DNA from: Lates calcarifer
Taxonomy: Eukaryota; Chordata; Actinopteri; Centropomidae
Assembly (NCBI RefSeq): GCF_001640805.2
Contig: NC_066833.1
Span: 9,534,715-9,598,714, forward strand
DNA: 64,000 bases
Reading direction: 5' to 3'
This document shows, in pieces, positions 10,321-22,475 of the stretch (its first letter is position 1; every line of letters begins with the position of its first letter). The notes beneath the pieces were generated by a model. That model worked only from the letters and a program-made list of their open reading frames with translations, was not told the origin of the DNA and did no database searches. A program made the translations under genes and the position numbers.

Positions 10321-13300
10321 TGAATAAATTGACAGTCGTCAGGGAAATGTTTACACTGTCCAGTTGTGCGCATCAGAATCTGTAAAGCTTGAATATGGAT
10401 TCAATCATAGAGACTCTCCAGGTCTCTGTTGTACCTCATGGAGCTGGAGTCTCAGGCAGCAGCGAGTCATTGCTCTCTCAGCCAGAGTCAGGCAGGATCA
10501 CGGTGTGTCCACGCTGTTTCATCATCCAAAAAACAATCTGTGGGGTATTGTAATGATCCGGTACTCGCCTGATGTTTTTGGCTGGGAGGTGAAAAATGAG
10601 TACAGACTGTGTGACATGTTGCATTGTGCATTAATCGTGAGCCGGCCTCCCAGGCGCTGGTTATACACATCTCCACCAGGCAGGTGTGTGTACGTTTTCA
10701 ACAAAAGCAGATGCTTTTTTTTTTCTTTTTTTTTGTGAGAACGTCGTCATTTTTTGTTTTAAGTGCAGACTTAAAAATACCTGTCGAAGACTCTGAGGCA
10801 GGTGAAGTGACCGGTGTTCACATCAGTTTCTGACAGAGGCAGCTCTGTGCTGTTCGGACACGTCTGTCAGGTATTAGATTAGTCTCCTCGCCTAGCCCTT
10901 TAGACAAGAGTGTGTTTGTTCTCGCTGTAATGCTGTTATCTCCCTTTCTTTCCTTCTCCTAATCTGGACACCTAACAGCCACGCAAGTAAGCGGTTCTGA
11001 CAGGGGCTGCGCACAAATTGAATTTTTCTTCCCCTATCCCTTTCGATTTATAATTCCCCCTCTCGCCCTACAAGTAAACTCAATTTCTGACCCTTTAGAC
11101 AAAAGGCTCAGATAAAGCAATTAGTTTGTGATTCCGTGTGAGCTCTCGGCTCGGCCAACTTGACAGGGAGCGAGAGGCACTAAAAGCAGCACAAACAGGG
11201 GTGATGACGGTCACTGGCAGACAAATTCAGCTCCGCAGGGATGAACTCAGAGTCACTGGCAACAAAGAGATTCAGCCACGGGAGAGAGCTCGATAGGAGG
11301 GTGAACAAAACTGTGAAAGCATCAGAGTCCAGACAGCCCTTCCAATACGTCTCGTCTGTGCGTCTTTGATCACTGCAATTTCCTCCTTTGACTTCTTCTA
11401 CTTCTTCTTCTTTTTTTATTATTTCTCAGAATGCCCCTAACTGGGTACTCTTTTTACTTTACTGCACTTTTCAAACTCTCAGGTGACGATCTGTCTTTTA
11501 GCGTTTAAAGACAGTCTTATATGACGTCAGTACTCGCAGAGGAAACAAACAAAAGCTGAAGGATGAGGGTGTTTGGATTCTCCATCACTGAGCTGTGCAC
11601 GTTTAATCATCTGAGATCTGAGTTTGAAGATTTTCTTAGCACGCAACACCTTCTCCACACTGAGATCTTTTACTGTTGATATGCACATTTTAATGCTAAT
11701 ACTCGTTCACCTTTTCATCTCACTTTTTGATGGTGAATTTTCTTCCAGCAGTGTAGTTTTCATCTCCTCTGTAATGTCCAGCGTCCCTCCCTCCCTGAGT
11801 AACACTGGAGGGAGCAACAACTTTCATACAGAGCAAGTGAAAAGTGAAGATACAGGCCTATTTGCACTTTGAGTTTCTAAAGTCACCCTGGCCATATCTC
11901 CAGCGTGAGAATTCAATTTGGCCATTGCAAGAACTGAAAAAGCGTAAAGGAGGATTTAGAGTGAAATACATGGCATGGGGGGATTCGTTAAGAAATATAG
12001 TTATCTTGCAGTCTGGCAGGGGAGATATGGATGTGGCAGAACTGATGAGTTTCTCAGTCATTATCTTCTAGGTGATAGCAGGGTATATTATACACATTTA
12101 AGAAAAAACCTTATCGCTGTAATAGCCTGAGGGAAATGATTTTTTGCCATCAGCTCTGTAGTTTCAGGAAGGTTTTTCTAATTATTTGGCTATGGGATGA
12201 TGTAAGCGTCAGTCTCATGATAATGTTTTTTAACAGTGGTGTAAGATAAATGACTGTGTGATTAAATAATGAAATAAGTTGATCTGTGTTTAGCCTCTCA
12301 CTGAGGTCTCGGTGTCAGTCGGGTCAGTAGGAAATATCCATGCAGATGCTGGCGGTTGAACCACACTCTGAATCCTGCTGGTTCTGTGTTATCTGCCCCT
12401 GGCACAAATGAGAGTCAAAAGGGATGGGCAGGGGGCCATCCTATTTCCCCTGCCACAGATTTAGGCCTTGAACAGAGAGATATCACAAACGAGCCCAGAC
12501 ACTCCACCATGACCCATTTGCACAGATCCAAGAGCAACTGCTAATAATTCACTGACCTGACAGAGAGTGTATTTTTGTCTGTAAGTGTCTGATTAAAATG
12601 AGGTGATTGTACATGAATCCTCTTTGTCTTTACACAATGAGAAGTGCCATTCCTGCCACAGAAAGGCGCTTCACAACTGTATCAAGTGTTTGTGTTGCTC
12701 TGTGGCCCAGTCGTCTGCACACTCAGAGTCTCCAGAGATGCAAGCAAACACTGATTCACTCTGCTTTCTCAGCAGGGAGAGGGGGAGACTACAATAGCTA
12801 AATCCCCGGAGCTGGAATATCAGGCCCGCAGTCAAGCAGCACTTTGTTTACACATCACATGGAATATCTGCTGAGTGAAAGGCTCTTAGGTTGGGCGTTT
12901 GCCCTCACAGCACACATGCTGAGGGGTACATGTAGAAATACAGTAACAAATACAAAACAATACCTGCACTCGCCTTTCATTTTTAATTTCCTTTTGGCTT
13001 TTTGCTTTCACTTTCATGGATTATTGTCTCTATAGTAAGATTCAGAATGGGAAATATTCTTCCTCTGTACTGATTTTCTAATTTAATTTTATACTTTGAG
13101 AAATGGCAATAGATGCTCACTGCTAATTCATGACAGAGCTGCGGAGCAATAACAGACTAAAAAGCTAAAAAACCATAATATATAATAATATATCAGATGT
13201 GTGTTGTTATTATTAGTAATCACCGCTATGAATGGCTGTTCAGAATAGTGTAGTAAGTTGTTAGCTACCATGCTAGTTAGCCAGAATCAACTTAAAACGT

Positions 13301-16300
13301 CAACACACCTGTCGTCTTCACGCACTGGTGTCTTCACTTATGCTCTGTGGACATGCAGAGGCTACATGCTACGCTAACTGGCTGCGTTCTCATCCAGAGT
13401 CCCTGCAAGCAATCACAGTAGCTTTACTCTTTACTCTGAGTTTACAGAGCTTGCTGACTTCATGTCATTTTCAAAATAGCTCCATCCAACGTCCATGAGA
13501 GGTCTAATTAGCCAGAGTCGTTTTTAAAATACATGTGTGGGTGTGCAGGCCCTCAAAGACCAAAATAGTCATGTGCTTGAGTCTCAGATAAACCTACAGA
13601 GAGATGAGAAAACTCCCTCACCCACTTTGGTCTCTGGCTCCAGCGCTGCCTCTCTAAAAGTTTATGAAGTATGCCAAGTCCGTGTCCCCGTGCACTGAGG
13701 ACTGGCTCTGGTGGAATGCACAGCTGCCAAACTCTTCACTCAGGGCCTCGAGTGCTTCTTTAGACCAGAACTTTTTTAGCCGAGGTTTCATCTCCACCCA
13801 GAGACAGATTCTTCACTCTGCATTTAACCAGTCACGTCAGGTCCCTATAGCTTTATCCACATACAACCAGACTGGGGATTCGCTTATGCTGCTCTGTTAC
13901 TAATGAGATATAATATTTGATCAATACTCTAAATGGCAAATCAAACATGATGCTGACACGCTGCTTTAATATTGGATCAGTATATAGAACTTAATCCACG
14001 TCTTTAGAAACTGCAAAACAATCTATTTCTGCTCTCTGACATTACAAAGGATTAAAGACACAGTTCACAGTGGAGCTTATGTTAGAGTTCCTAATCTAAA
14101 TTATGTTATTGTTATTTTTTTATTATAAGAAATACATAATGAAGAACAGAGAAAGAGGACTTGCTTTTGTTTCTCTCTCTGACGTGCTAACATGCTAACT
14201 CTGTCATCCTCTAACATCTGAGGATGAATTCTGAGCGTCTCCTCCTGTGGCAGCCGTGGCTTCACAGTGATGAGGAAAGGATTTGCTAAAACACAACAGG
14301 AAATGTCATGGATAAAATGACACAGACCGTCTTTCCACCAGCACTCAATGGCCCACATTCAGTTTTCAACTAAAAAAAACGAAGTGTCCCTGCCTACCTC
14401 CCCTCTCCTCTCAGATAAAAAGACAAGTGCAATTCCAGGAATACAGTGGGGATTTTTGACAGTCTCTGAACCACATCTAAAAAGGGCTGTCTTGCGGTGC
14501 TGGCAGCGTTTAAGAGCCATTACTTTCTCATTCAGCACATGTGCCAAGGTCGCCAGGCAGGATAATGAGGTTTTAGCATCCAATGACTCCCTTCAACACT
14601 GCTCTATTAGTTATGTAAAACAGGCGTACCCAGGTTATTGACTTTACTGAAGGGCTTGTGTTAGCTTTTGGAAATTGATATTTTACTTGCATGCTCAGAT
14701 TTTTTTAGGGGAGATGCCCTCTCTTCTCCTCTTTCTCTCCGTCAACTCACATGATTACGTGGATGCAGAATATGCACATAGTAAATATTTGGCCTCCACA
14801 ATCTGACGTTGTCACTCCCGTCAAGGTGCAGGGATTCAGGGAACGGCGATAAAAACTTCCCTCAGGGGAGTTTAGACTCAGTCTACAGGTGGAAGCTGGA
14901 TGGCAGCAACTAATAACATAAAGTAGCATTAAAACAAACTCTGTTATTACCTGTTATGCTATAACCTCTTATCTGACTGGTGATTCTTGGCACCACATCA
15001 GAGAATTAAGTCACTTGTGGTTATTTGTTTAGTCTCAGAGTTGTTTCTAATGTTCCCCAGTTAATGGACATGATTTTTAAAAAAGCACTGGATGTCGTTT
15101 TTGAGCTGATGTGTGGCGTGATGTTTTTTTCTCGGGAGGTAAATGGAGGCAGGTTTTGAATACATCTGTGTCTGTGGCCATTTCTATTCTGCTGTAGCAA
15201 CAAATTTCATTTACAGAGGAGGATTGCAGATTAGAGTCCTTTCAGAGTTTGGCCACCTAAAAACATCCACACACCACTCTGAGCAGTCTGCAGAGCTGAG
15301 TTTCTATTTGTGTGCAGAGTATTTCTGACAGTGCCTGTGACAGGTTTTTAAGTTGATCTGAGTAATGTTTCATGCACAGCTGTGTGCCTGGAATTTTAAT
15401 GCTGCACTCAACCATTTAAGGTTTAAATTGTCTGTGAAATGGCTCACCTACAAACACACATTGTGCGCTGCATAACAACAGCGGGGTTAGCGAGTGAAAC
15501 GGGCCGTGAATTCGTGATGCGTTGCAAGGTCATTGCAAATCAAACATTGCATCATAAAATTCATAGGCTAAAAGTTAAAAGAACATCTCCTGCACCGTGG
15601 CTGCCGTCGTAAACACAGTTTGCCTGTAGTGAGTTCTGTACTACTTGTGTCATCAAACATGTGAGTGCTGATTCAAAATCCCTATGGAGAGCAGAGGCCT
15701 GCCGGAGGCATCCAGAAAGCGCTTAGATGAAAGTTTGGAAGAGCACCGTGCTGGATATACTGTACCTATGCGGCTGGTATTTCTGCCTGAGTCATTTCAC
15801 CATTGGAAGATATAAAGGAGGAGCTTATGAGCTGATTTTATTTTAAAGAAGAATTAGGATAGACTTCAGTGGCGCGAGGAAGATAAAAAGAACTCAGAAA
15901 AGCGAGAGCAGAAGGTCGTGTTATCGTTGCACAAGACGATACAGAGTTGAGTTAGAGTTCAGCTGAATGTGGAGGGAGTTCACAGAGTCATCAAAAGGCC
16001 CGATGTAGGCAAACTGTGGTTGAGTAAACTTCCAGGGGATGAAATTACATTTGCTGAAGAAGAAACCGGTGGATACCAGTTCACAAACAGCCAGTATGCA
16101 GAATCCAGCTCTAATTCAGGAAAAAAAAAGAAAACAGCCGTGAAAGATAAGAGAAAAGCATTTCACCCAGCGAAGCAATATGGAGAGAAAAAAAAAAGAT
16201 TCAACAGCAAGTTTTAGAGAGTCAGCTTGGGAATTAATTTTAAGGAACATTCAAATGAAGGCTGTTATATAAAGAGTGATGAAGAGGCTCCAGGATATGA

Positions 16301-19300
16301 GATTATACATGTCAACAAAAACAGGTGTGTCAGGGATGTTTGGGACTGTGCTCAAGGCTCCGAGTTAAAGAGAGGGATGAGGTGGCGTCAGTATATTTAA
16401 GGTTTTGAGCATTAATCCATTTGAAATGGCAATGGAGTCTGTTATAGGAGGTGACATACTCTACAGAACAGATTGTATGCCAATGGATATGGCTTATAAA
16501 ACTGTAACACAGCCTGGAATGCCTCTGTGAAACTGATATGACTTATGTGTGCTCAGATGATGTTTGATCATCTCTGGTTCTTGTGTCTTGAAACCTTTAA
16601 ACATACATGATCATTTAAAAAAAACTGCAGAGCCAAACTCTTCTGTTTCACTTTTGATTCAGATAGATTCACTGTCAGAACACACAAAGTTGATGTTAAC
16701 ATTTGGAAGATAATGCTCTACTGTGGTTTCAGATAATAACAAAGCAGGACACAAGGATTTATTTATTTAGCTATTTATTTAGTGGTAATAAGAACACATC
16801 TTGCTGGTGTGGTGTGAAGAAGGTCAGCTACAAAACAGAGTTGAGAGTTGTATCTCAGAGCGTCTTGGAAGCACATCACTGTACCACACTGTATCTAGGT
16901 CAAGAGAATTTAAATTAATTCAGCTGTAAACTTTTGAGGAGATTGCAAACAATCCCAGAACAAAAATAGAATAATAGCCATGTACTTTTAGAGCAGATAT
17001 CTACCCCTCCCTCTAAAACTAATAATCATTATTACCCAGGCTGGATGCAGAGATGGGGGCAGCTTTGATTTTTGCCCAGGGCAGTACTGACCTGTGAGAG
17101 TACAGGGAGGAGCAGTGTCACTTGCAGTGAACAGGTGATGGCCATTAAAAAGACACCTCTGTACCTCTGTCAGCCACCTGTCAGGTTCCCTCCTATGCTC
17201 CCTCCATGGATGTGGTGATGGTGTTGTTTACTGGAGTAGCAGCCAGAGGAATGGACAGCTACGACAGGTTTCCCCACTACACATGGATTTCACCTCATTA
17301 CTCAGTGAGGCTCTTGTCTTAATTGGAGTTCACGACGCTGCCTGTCTCAGTGACAGGAGTCATGTGCTTTTTAAAAACTTTTTATTCCCTCTCAGATTAG
17401 CTGCTGTGCTTTGATCAGCAGCAGAGTAAACAAAGGAAAAAAAGGTTGTGGTTTTTATTTTTAATTTCCAAACGAGCCTGTTCTGTTCCAGGAGTTTCAG
17501 GCGTCTCGTAAATGAAGCCATATGATGTTGCAGCGCGTGCAGGGTCACTTGAGCAGGTAAATGAAAGTCCCATTCGGGGGGTTTTGATAGAGCACGTTTT
17601 GTCGTTAACCTTCAAGCATAATGGCGTCGTCGTTCTTGTAATGGAATCTCCACGCGGCGCTTGTGAGGAACAAAATCACCCACTGGTGTTAGACACGATG
17701 TAACGAGGGACCACGATCGTCCATGTGGAACCCGTGAGGAAGTGGTTCGGTAGATGTCATCTGTCTTCCACCACATGGATGCACAAGCAATCGAACTGGT
17801 TTGTTGGTCGCAGCCTCGGCCATAAGCTGCAGCTACAGCGCATTTGCCCCGAGCGCATTACTCAAGACAACGAGCACAGGTGAAAACATTTCATTTAGGA
17901 GACACTGCAGACATCAGCTGAGACGAATCTGTGGTTTAATTCACACAATAAGCTGAGAAACTTTTGTGTGATTATTAGAATAAATATAGGATTATCTGTA
18001 ACCAGGAGAATAATACATTAATAATTACTAACACAACATTCAAGATGTAATGATACACATTTGAGGTGTTTGTCCTACATTTCAGAAACATTTTTTTTTT
18101 TACTCCTCTTTATTTATTCAACAGCTTTAGTTACAAGTTACTTTTCAACTTGAGATTTTCCGTGAAGTCAGTTAATAAAACATGATGCTTCATCATAGAT
18201 TTAACTGCTCAACAGTGTGTGAATGAAGTGTAATGTTATTAAACTTTCTCTCACCTTAATCAACTACAGCATTGAAGCAGCACTTCACTTATATATTAAT
18301 GCATTATTAATAATATAACTCTGGGGTCATTCTGCAGAATTCATACATTTACTTTAGGTACATTTGGTTGAATTTACAAGTAATATTTTAAATTCAAGAC
18401 TTGTAATAGAGTAGTTTTATTATATACTTCTTAAATGAAGTGTTTAAATCTTTCTTCCATCACTGCTCCACAGTCTGTTATATAATATATATAATATCAG
18501 CTCAACAGCAGAGCTGCAATGATCAGTTGATTAATTAGGTGATTGACAGAAAATGAACGGCAGTCATTTTGATAAAAGTTTTATTTTTAATAAATTTGAA
18601 GTTTGAACTGTTGGTTGGACAAAACAAACAATGTGTTTTAAGGTCTGAGTTAATGTTAGGAAGTATGATATGAGGATATGACTGTGTGATATGACTGAAG
18701 CAGCCAATTAATCCAAAGTTTGTTGAAACGACAACATCAGGCTGTTTAACTAATATTTTCACACACAGCTTTTCTCCTGAGGGCTATACAGCCGCTTCAA
18801 CCAATATCACAACTTCAGCAGCATAAAACACTTTATTTTTCTCCTCTGCTTTCCAAACTCAAGCCTAAGAAGAACTTTATTTAATGTGAGAAAAGAAAGA
18901 GAAATGAGATTTAGTAATGAAGATAGACTTCTTCTCCTTAGTTAGTGATTAAAAAAATGTGCGTCTGTCTTCACGTGGCCTTGAAATCCTTCAGTAAAAA
19001 AACGAGGGTCTGGATTTCCTGAGAGTTTTCATACAGATAAAGGTTTGATCAGGTTTGTTAGACAGAATGAGATTAGTTTTCCTGTGTCTTTAACACTCGG
19101 CAGCATTAATCACAGTGATGAAGAGAATCGAAAGTTTTCACAGGCCCGTGTTGACGATGGCGGTGCTTGAAACACTCAAGTTTTAAGAGTGTTTATGATT
19201 TCAGAGCAGACCTTAAATCCTCCCAACAATGTGTCTGTATTTTGACAGTCAAGGATAAGTTCATGTCACATTATACTTTAGGGGAGCGCTTGCAATTTCT

Positions 19301-21425
19301 GTCACCTCTTCGAGATGTTAAGGACGCTCTAAGGATAAGATACAAAGGGTCTGTCAGCTCCTCATTCATCCCTGTGGTTCCCACTTGTCTGGCTGTTGTT
19401 GACTGACTTTGTAATATTGCTGCAAGAAGTTTATGTAGCATGAGAGCATTTCTTTTGTTTGACTTGTTATTGAATTTGGCCACGTTCTTCAGCTTTTCTT
19501 TCCTCACCGTAAAGGTTTTTCCTCATGGTAATATCACGCTTTGTGTTATGGCAAATGGCTAAAACTATTACAAACTTCTCAACTTTGTTTCTGGGAAGTG
19601 AGATTGTTAATACTATTACACCCAATGAACCTCAAGAGCCGGTCCTGTGACCGAGACGCCAGCCAGAGCAGCCATGAATCAGCACATTTGGCTCATTGCT
19701 CTTGCAAATGGCAGGAAAACACTTGCACCATAGTTGCATAATTCATCGTCTTTTTTTTTCTGAATTCTGATCATGAAGGGATTTAAAAACCAGGTTTGTT
19801 ATGATTAGCTTCGGCTTGTCAACATCATTTCAAACCTCCAGACTGGATGTGTTTTAGACGTCATGCTTGACTTCTGTGATTTTTATCTTCACTCTCTTGC
19901 ACCTGTCGCTGTGTAACCAGATATTTTACATCATCTTTTTTACCGTTAGAAGCATTTCATTCTGTTGTATCTATCAGAAATGCAACAAAAATGAGTTGGT
20001 TTTCGGCCACCGTTAGGCAAAGAGGTCCAAGAGGGAAAAACAAGAAAGAGGGGATAGTTTGGAAACACAAACACAAACAACTGTTTCTCTGATGAGGACA
20101 TGTTTTGTCTGCACACTGCATTTGTTCAGTACTGAGCAGACAACAGAATATCAAACACTGATGAGTTATTGACTATTAAATTATTACAGAGATAGGTTTT
20201 GATGCATTCATCTGCAGCCTTATTATCGTGTGTATCTGTTATACTCTGTATCCCTGTAGGTTGTTGTTTAGAGACATTTATGTTGTAGGTATTTCCTGCT
20301 GTTTTTATTGTGTGTGTGTGTTAATGTGAGCTGCTGCATGCAGCTGCCTTTACACGGTGCATTGAATTATATTAAATGGAACTGAAAACAGAGTTAAAGA
20401 GGATAAATGTTAGCACAAAAGTGGCCTATTCATAACTGTGGATAAATCCCCTTTAATATGTGATTTTCCGTGTCCTTCATGACACTGTCCGCAGAGGATT
20501 GAATGTCAGAGCTGTGCCACCGGCTTCAATATCTTCATTTGCATTCTTGGGTCTCGTCTTGTGCATCGCTGATTGGACAGGACCAAAATCCTTCCTAAAG
20601 GTCAACATCTGGTGACTTGGCTTCCTCATGTCAGAGCTGGTAACGTGACGTTTGAGTGTAGAAGTCAGATGATGCTCTGAGCAGACAGCACTCTATCATG
20701 TGTTAACTTTCCTCTGTTTTTCCTGTGCTAAGTAGTCGAGTATTATCCAGTGCTAACAACTGGCCATCAACTCACCAGCTGTCGCTCATAGCCTGTCAGA
20801 TAATACTTGTTGTTTAGCCCTCCCCGCCCTCCTCCCCTCTCCCACTGACAAAGAGAAAACAGTTGCAGGACTGCAGAGCAGGTCCCTGATGTCTTTATCT
20901 TAACACTAATTCACTGTGCCCTTCACGTTCTACATCTTTTCCTCCTGCGGACTGTTTGTTATTCCACTCATGTGAGTCTCCCTTCATCTGTTTCTACCTC
21001 TCTCTCTCTCCTGAAGTCTGCTCTGACCCCCCACCTTCAATCTGCCCCTCTTTTCTCTGCCTCCTTTGTCCCAAGGTCTCATTTTCTGAGCCACGGTGGA
21101 AGTCATAATGAAGCCATCATTGTTCAAAATGAGCGATGTCTTTGTAATATCTCATTTGATATTACAAAAAGATCATTGTGGGTTCTTCGGGGGACTTGTT
21201 TCCTCTTGTTCAGTTTATAAGTATCTTTTGTTGGGGAAGATTTTTAAATGATGGTGGTGTATGGAGGCAAAGAAAGGCCATAATCATTTTAATTTAAAAA
21301 GAAACCAATAATTGTTAAATTCGGTCAAGACTGAATGTTAAAGTTTTTATATTTTTAAAAAGCTTTTTTCTTTTTTTAACGCATAAAATCATATTGAAAC
21401 TTTCGGTTGAAACTCCCAGCTTTAC
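10321..21425. other. long unique-looking noncoding interval
   Basis: Eleven kilobases with no supported gene or recognisable transposon. The frames at 10364-10738 (124 codons), 14348-14641 and 15969-16217 have no domain and overlap others on the opposite strand. Short low-complexity patches include T-rich tracts near 10712-10733, cttcttctacttcttcttct near 11392, and CT-rich sequence at 20810-21070. The most enhancer-like patch, at 10960-11260, is listed separately. Confidence 0.55.
10960..11260. promoter_or_regulatory. candidate conserved regulatory patch
   Basis: This patch differs in texture from its surroundings: few simple repeats, balanced base composition, and dense factor-like words. 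Examples are cagataaagcaattag at 11108-11123 (a GATA word next to a homeodomain word) and gatttataattcc near 11045. No frame is open through it. That it is conserved or active is inference; no alignment was available. Confidence 0.2.
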
Positions 21426-21429
21426 AAAT

Positions 21430-21590
21430 TCACACATATTCACACCTGGAGGCTGCTCTGTCAAACCCCAGTCTGGTCTGTTGGCCACTGAGCAGCACCA
21501 GTGGAGCATTAATGGGTTAAGAGCCCCGTGTTGCAATGCAACAGTGGTCATGAGGCAGGGGCAAGTGCTAATCTTTAACTTCACGCTAAG
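21430..21590 (+). repeat. dispersed teleost repeat fragment
   Basis: The order 'cagtctggtctgttggccac', 'gagcagcaccagtggagca', 'tgggttaagagcc', 'caacagtggtcatgaggcag' and 'gggcaagtgcta' matches a repeat often seen in fish DNA, in which 'gggttaagtgccttgctcaa' sits in the middle. The middle is altered here to gggttaagagccccgtgttg. No coding capacity is visible. The identification is by recall only. Confidence 0.5.
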
Positions 21591-21594
21591 CTTT

Positions 21595-22227
21595 TGCCTA
21601 ATACCACCCTCCTCCCCCATCACACACTCACAGCACCCCTAGCTGTAATACATAAACACATAATGTATTCCTCAGATTCCATATTTGTCCAGTGAAATCT
21701 TTGAGAAAACAGCAGGACGCCCTCGAGCACGAGCAACAGACGTGACGTGCGCGGGGCAAACAGCTGGTGCAGCAGCAAAAACAATGGCCCACCACAACAG
21801 GATTTAGTTCCAGGCGGCGGCACCTCCAGCCCGGTGATGAATAATGAGTGAGTGAGCACCAAAATTGCACTGCCCCACCTGATCTCTAAAAACACAACCT
21901 CAGATGTACTGTACCACTGCACCCACCTTTCCACAGGAGGTTTGGTTTGGGGCTTAGCGATGGAATTACAAAAAGGTGCTAGCCAATTTCATGGTGGTAT
22001 AAAGCATCTAAAATGAACCTGCATTTGTGATAACACTGACTGGGAGCTGGCACAGAGAGGAGAAAATTCATTTCATAACAGTGTCATATCTTGTCCTGTG
22101 TGAGTGCTGGGGACAAAGCAAGAGAAGAGAAATGATGCAGATTTCTGCTTTAGCTGTTAAGTCTAGTCGCTCGAGGGATGACAGGTCTGTCGGACAGTCC
22201 AGCAGTTTGTCAAAATGAATCATTGTG
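21595..22227. other. unannotated noncoding stretch
   Basis: A 104-codon minus frame (21620-21934) overlaps an 80-codon frame in another phase. Neither shows a known motif. I see nothing else. Confidence 0.5.
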
Positions 22228-22475
22228 TGGACTGACATGAGTGTTTCTGGTCCCCAGAGGATGAATCCCACTAATTTAGGTGATCACCTGTTGTTTTCTT
22301 CCATGACGTTTGTGGTTCTGCGTGAAATATCTCTGTAATTCAGACATTCACATCCACCTCAGGATGATTTAAATCATCTTCCAGGTCAAAAGTTTATGAC
22401 CAAATACTTGCAAGAAACATTTGTGTAGTGTTAAGTAGTAATAAGCAAATATTAGCATGATTGCATGTCTTAAAC
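22228..22475 (+). mobile_element. second fragment of the 'ggacaactattggatgg' repeat family
   Basis: The run 'ggtccccagaggatgaatcc' (22250-22269), 'ggtgatcacctg', 'gtttgtggttctgcgtgaaa' (22310-22329), 'tatctc', 'cagacattcacatccacctc' and 'aggatga', then 'ccaggtcaaaagtttatgac' (22382-22401) and 'caaatacttgcaagaaac', follows the known order of this repeat. It continues towards 'agcaaatattagcatg' at 22444-22459, which is the family's 'gcaaatgttagcatgc'. It has the same orientation as the copy at 2024-2178 and overlaps that copy only in part. It has lost the 'acaactattggatgg' block through an internal deletion. Confidence 0.7.

Noticed and set aside
10364..10738. 124-codon plus-strand frame, overlapping two minus-strand frames
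   Set aside because: It ends in a T-rich tract translated as a Phe run, and the overlap with frames on the other strand points to chance.
11380..11430. Pyrimidine tract ending in tttctcag, like a splice acceptor
   Set aside because: The following sequence has no sustained open frame with a plausible donor.
14945..15005. Resemblance of 'cttatctgactggtgat' to the mature miR-21 sequence
   Set aside because: Several mismatches in the seed and no complementary arm at the expected distance, so no hairpin.
20225..20395. Possible LINE 3' end ('gttaatgtgagctgctgcat' ... 'cattgaattatattaaatgg')
   Set aside because: The similarity to known tails is too loose and no coding remnant lies upstream.
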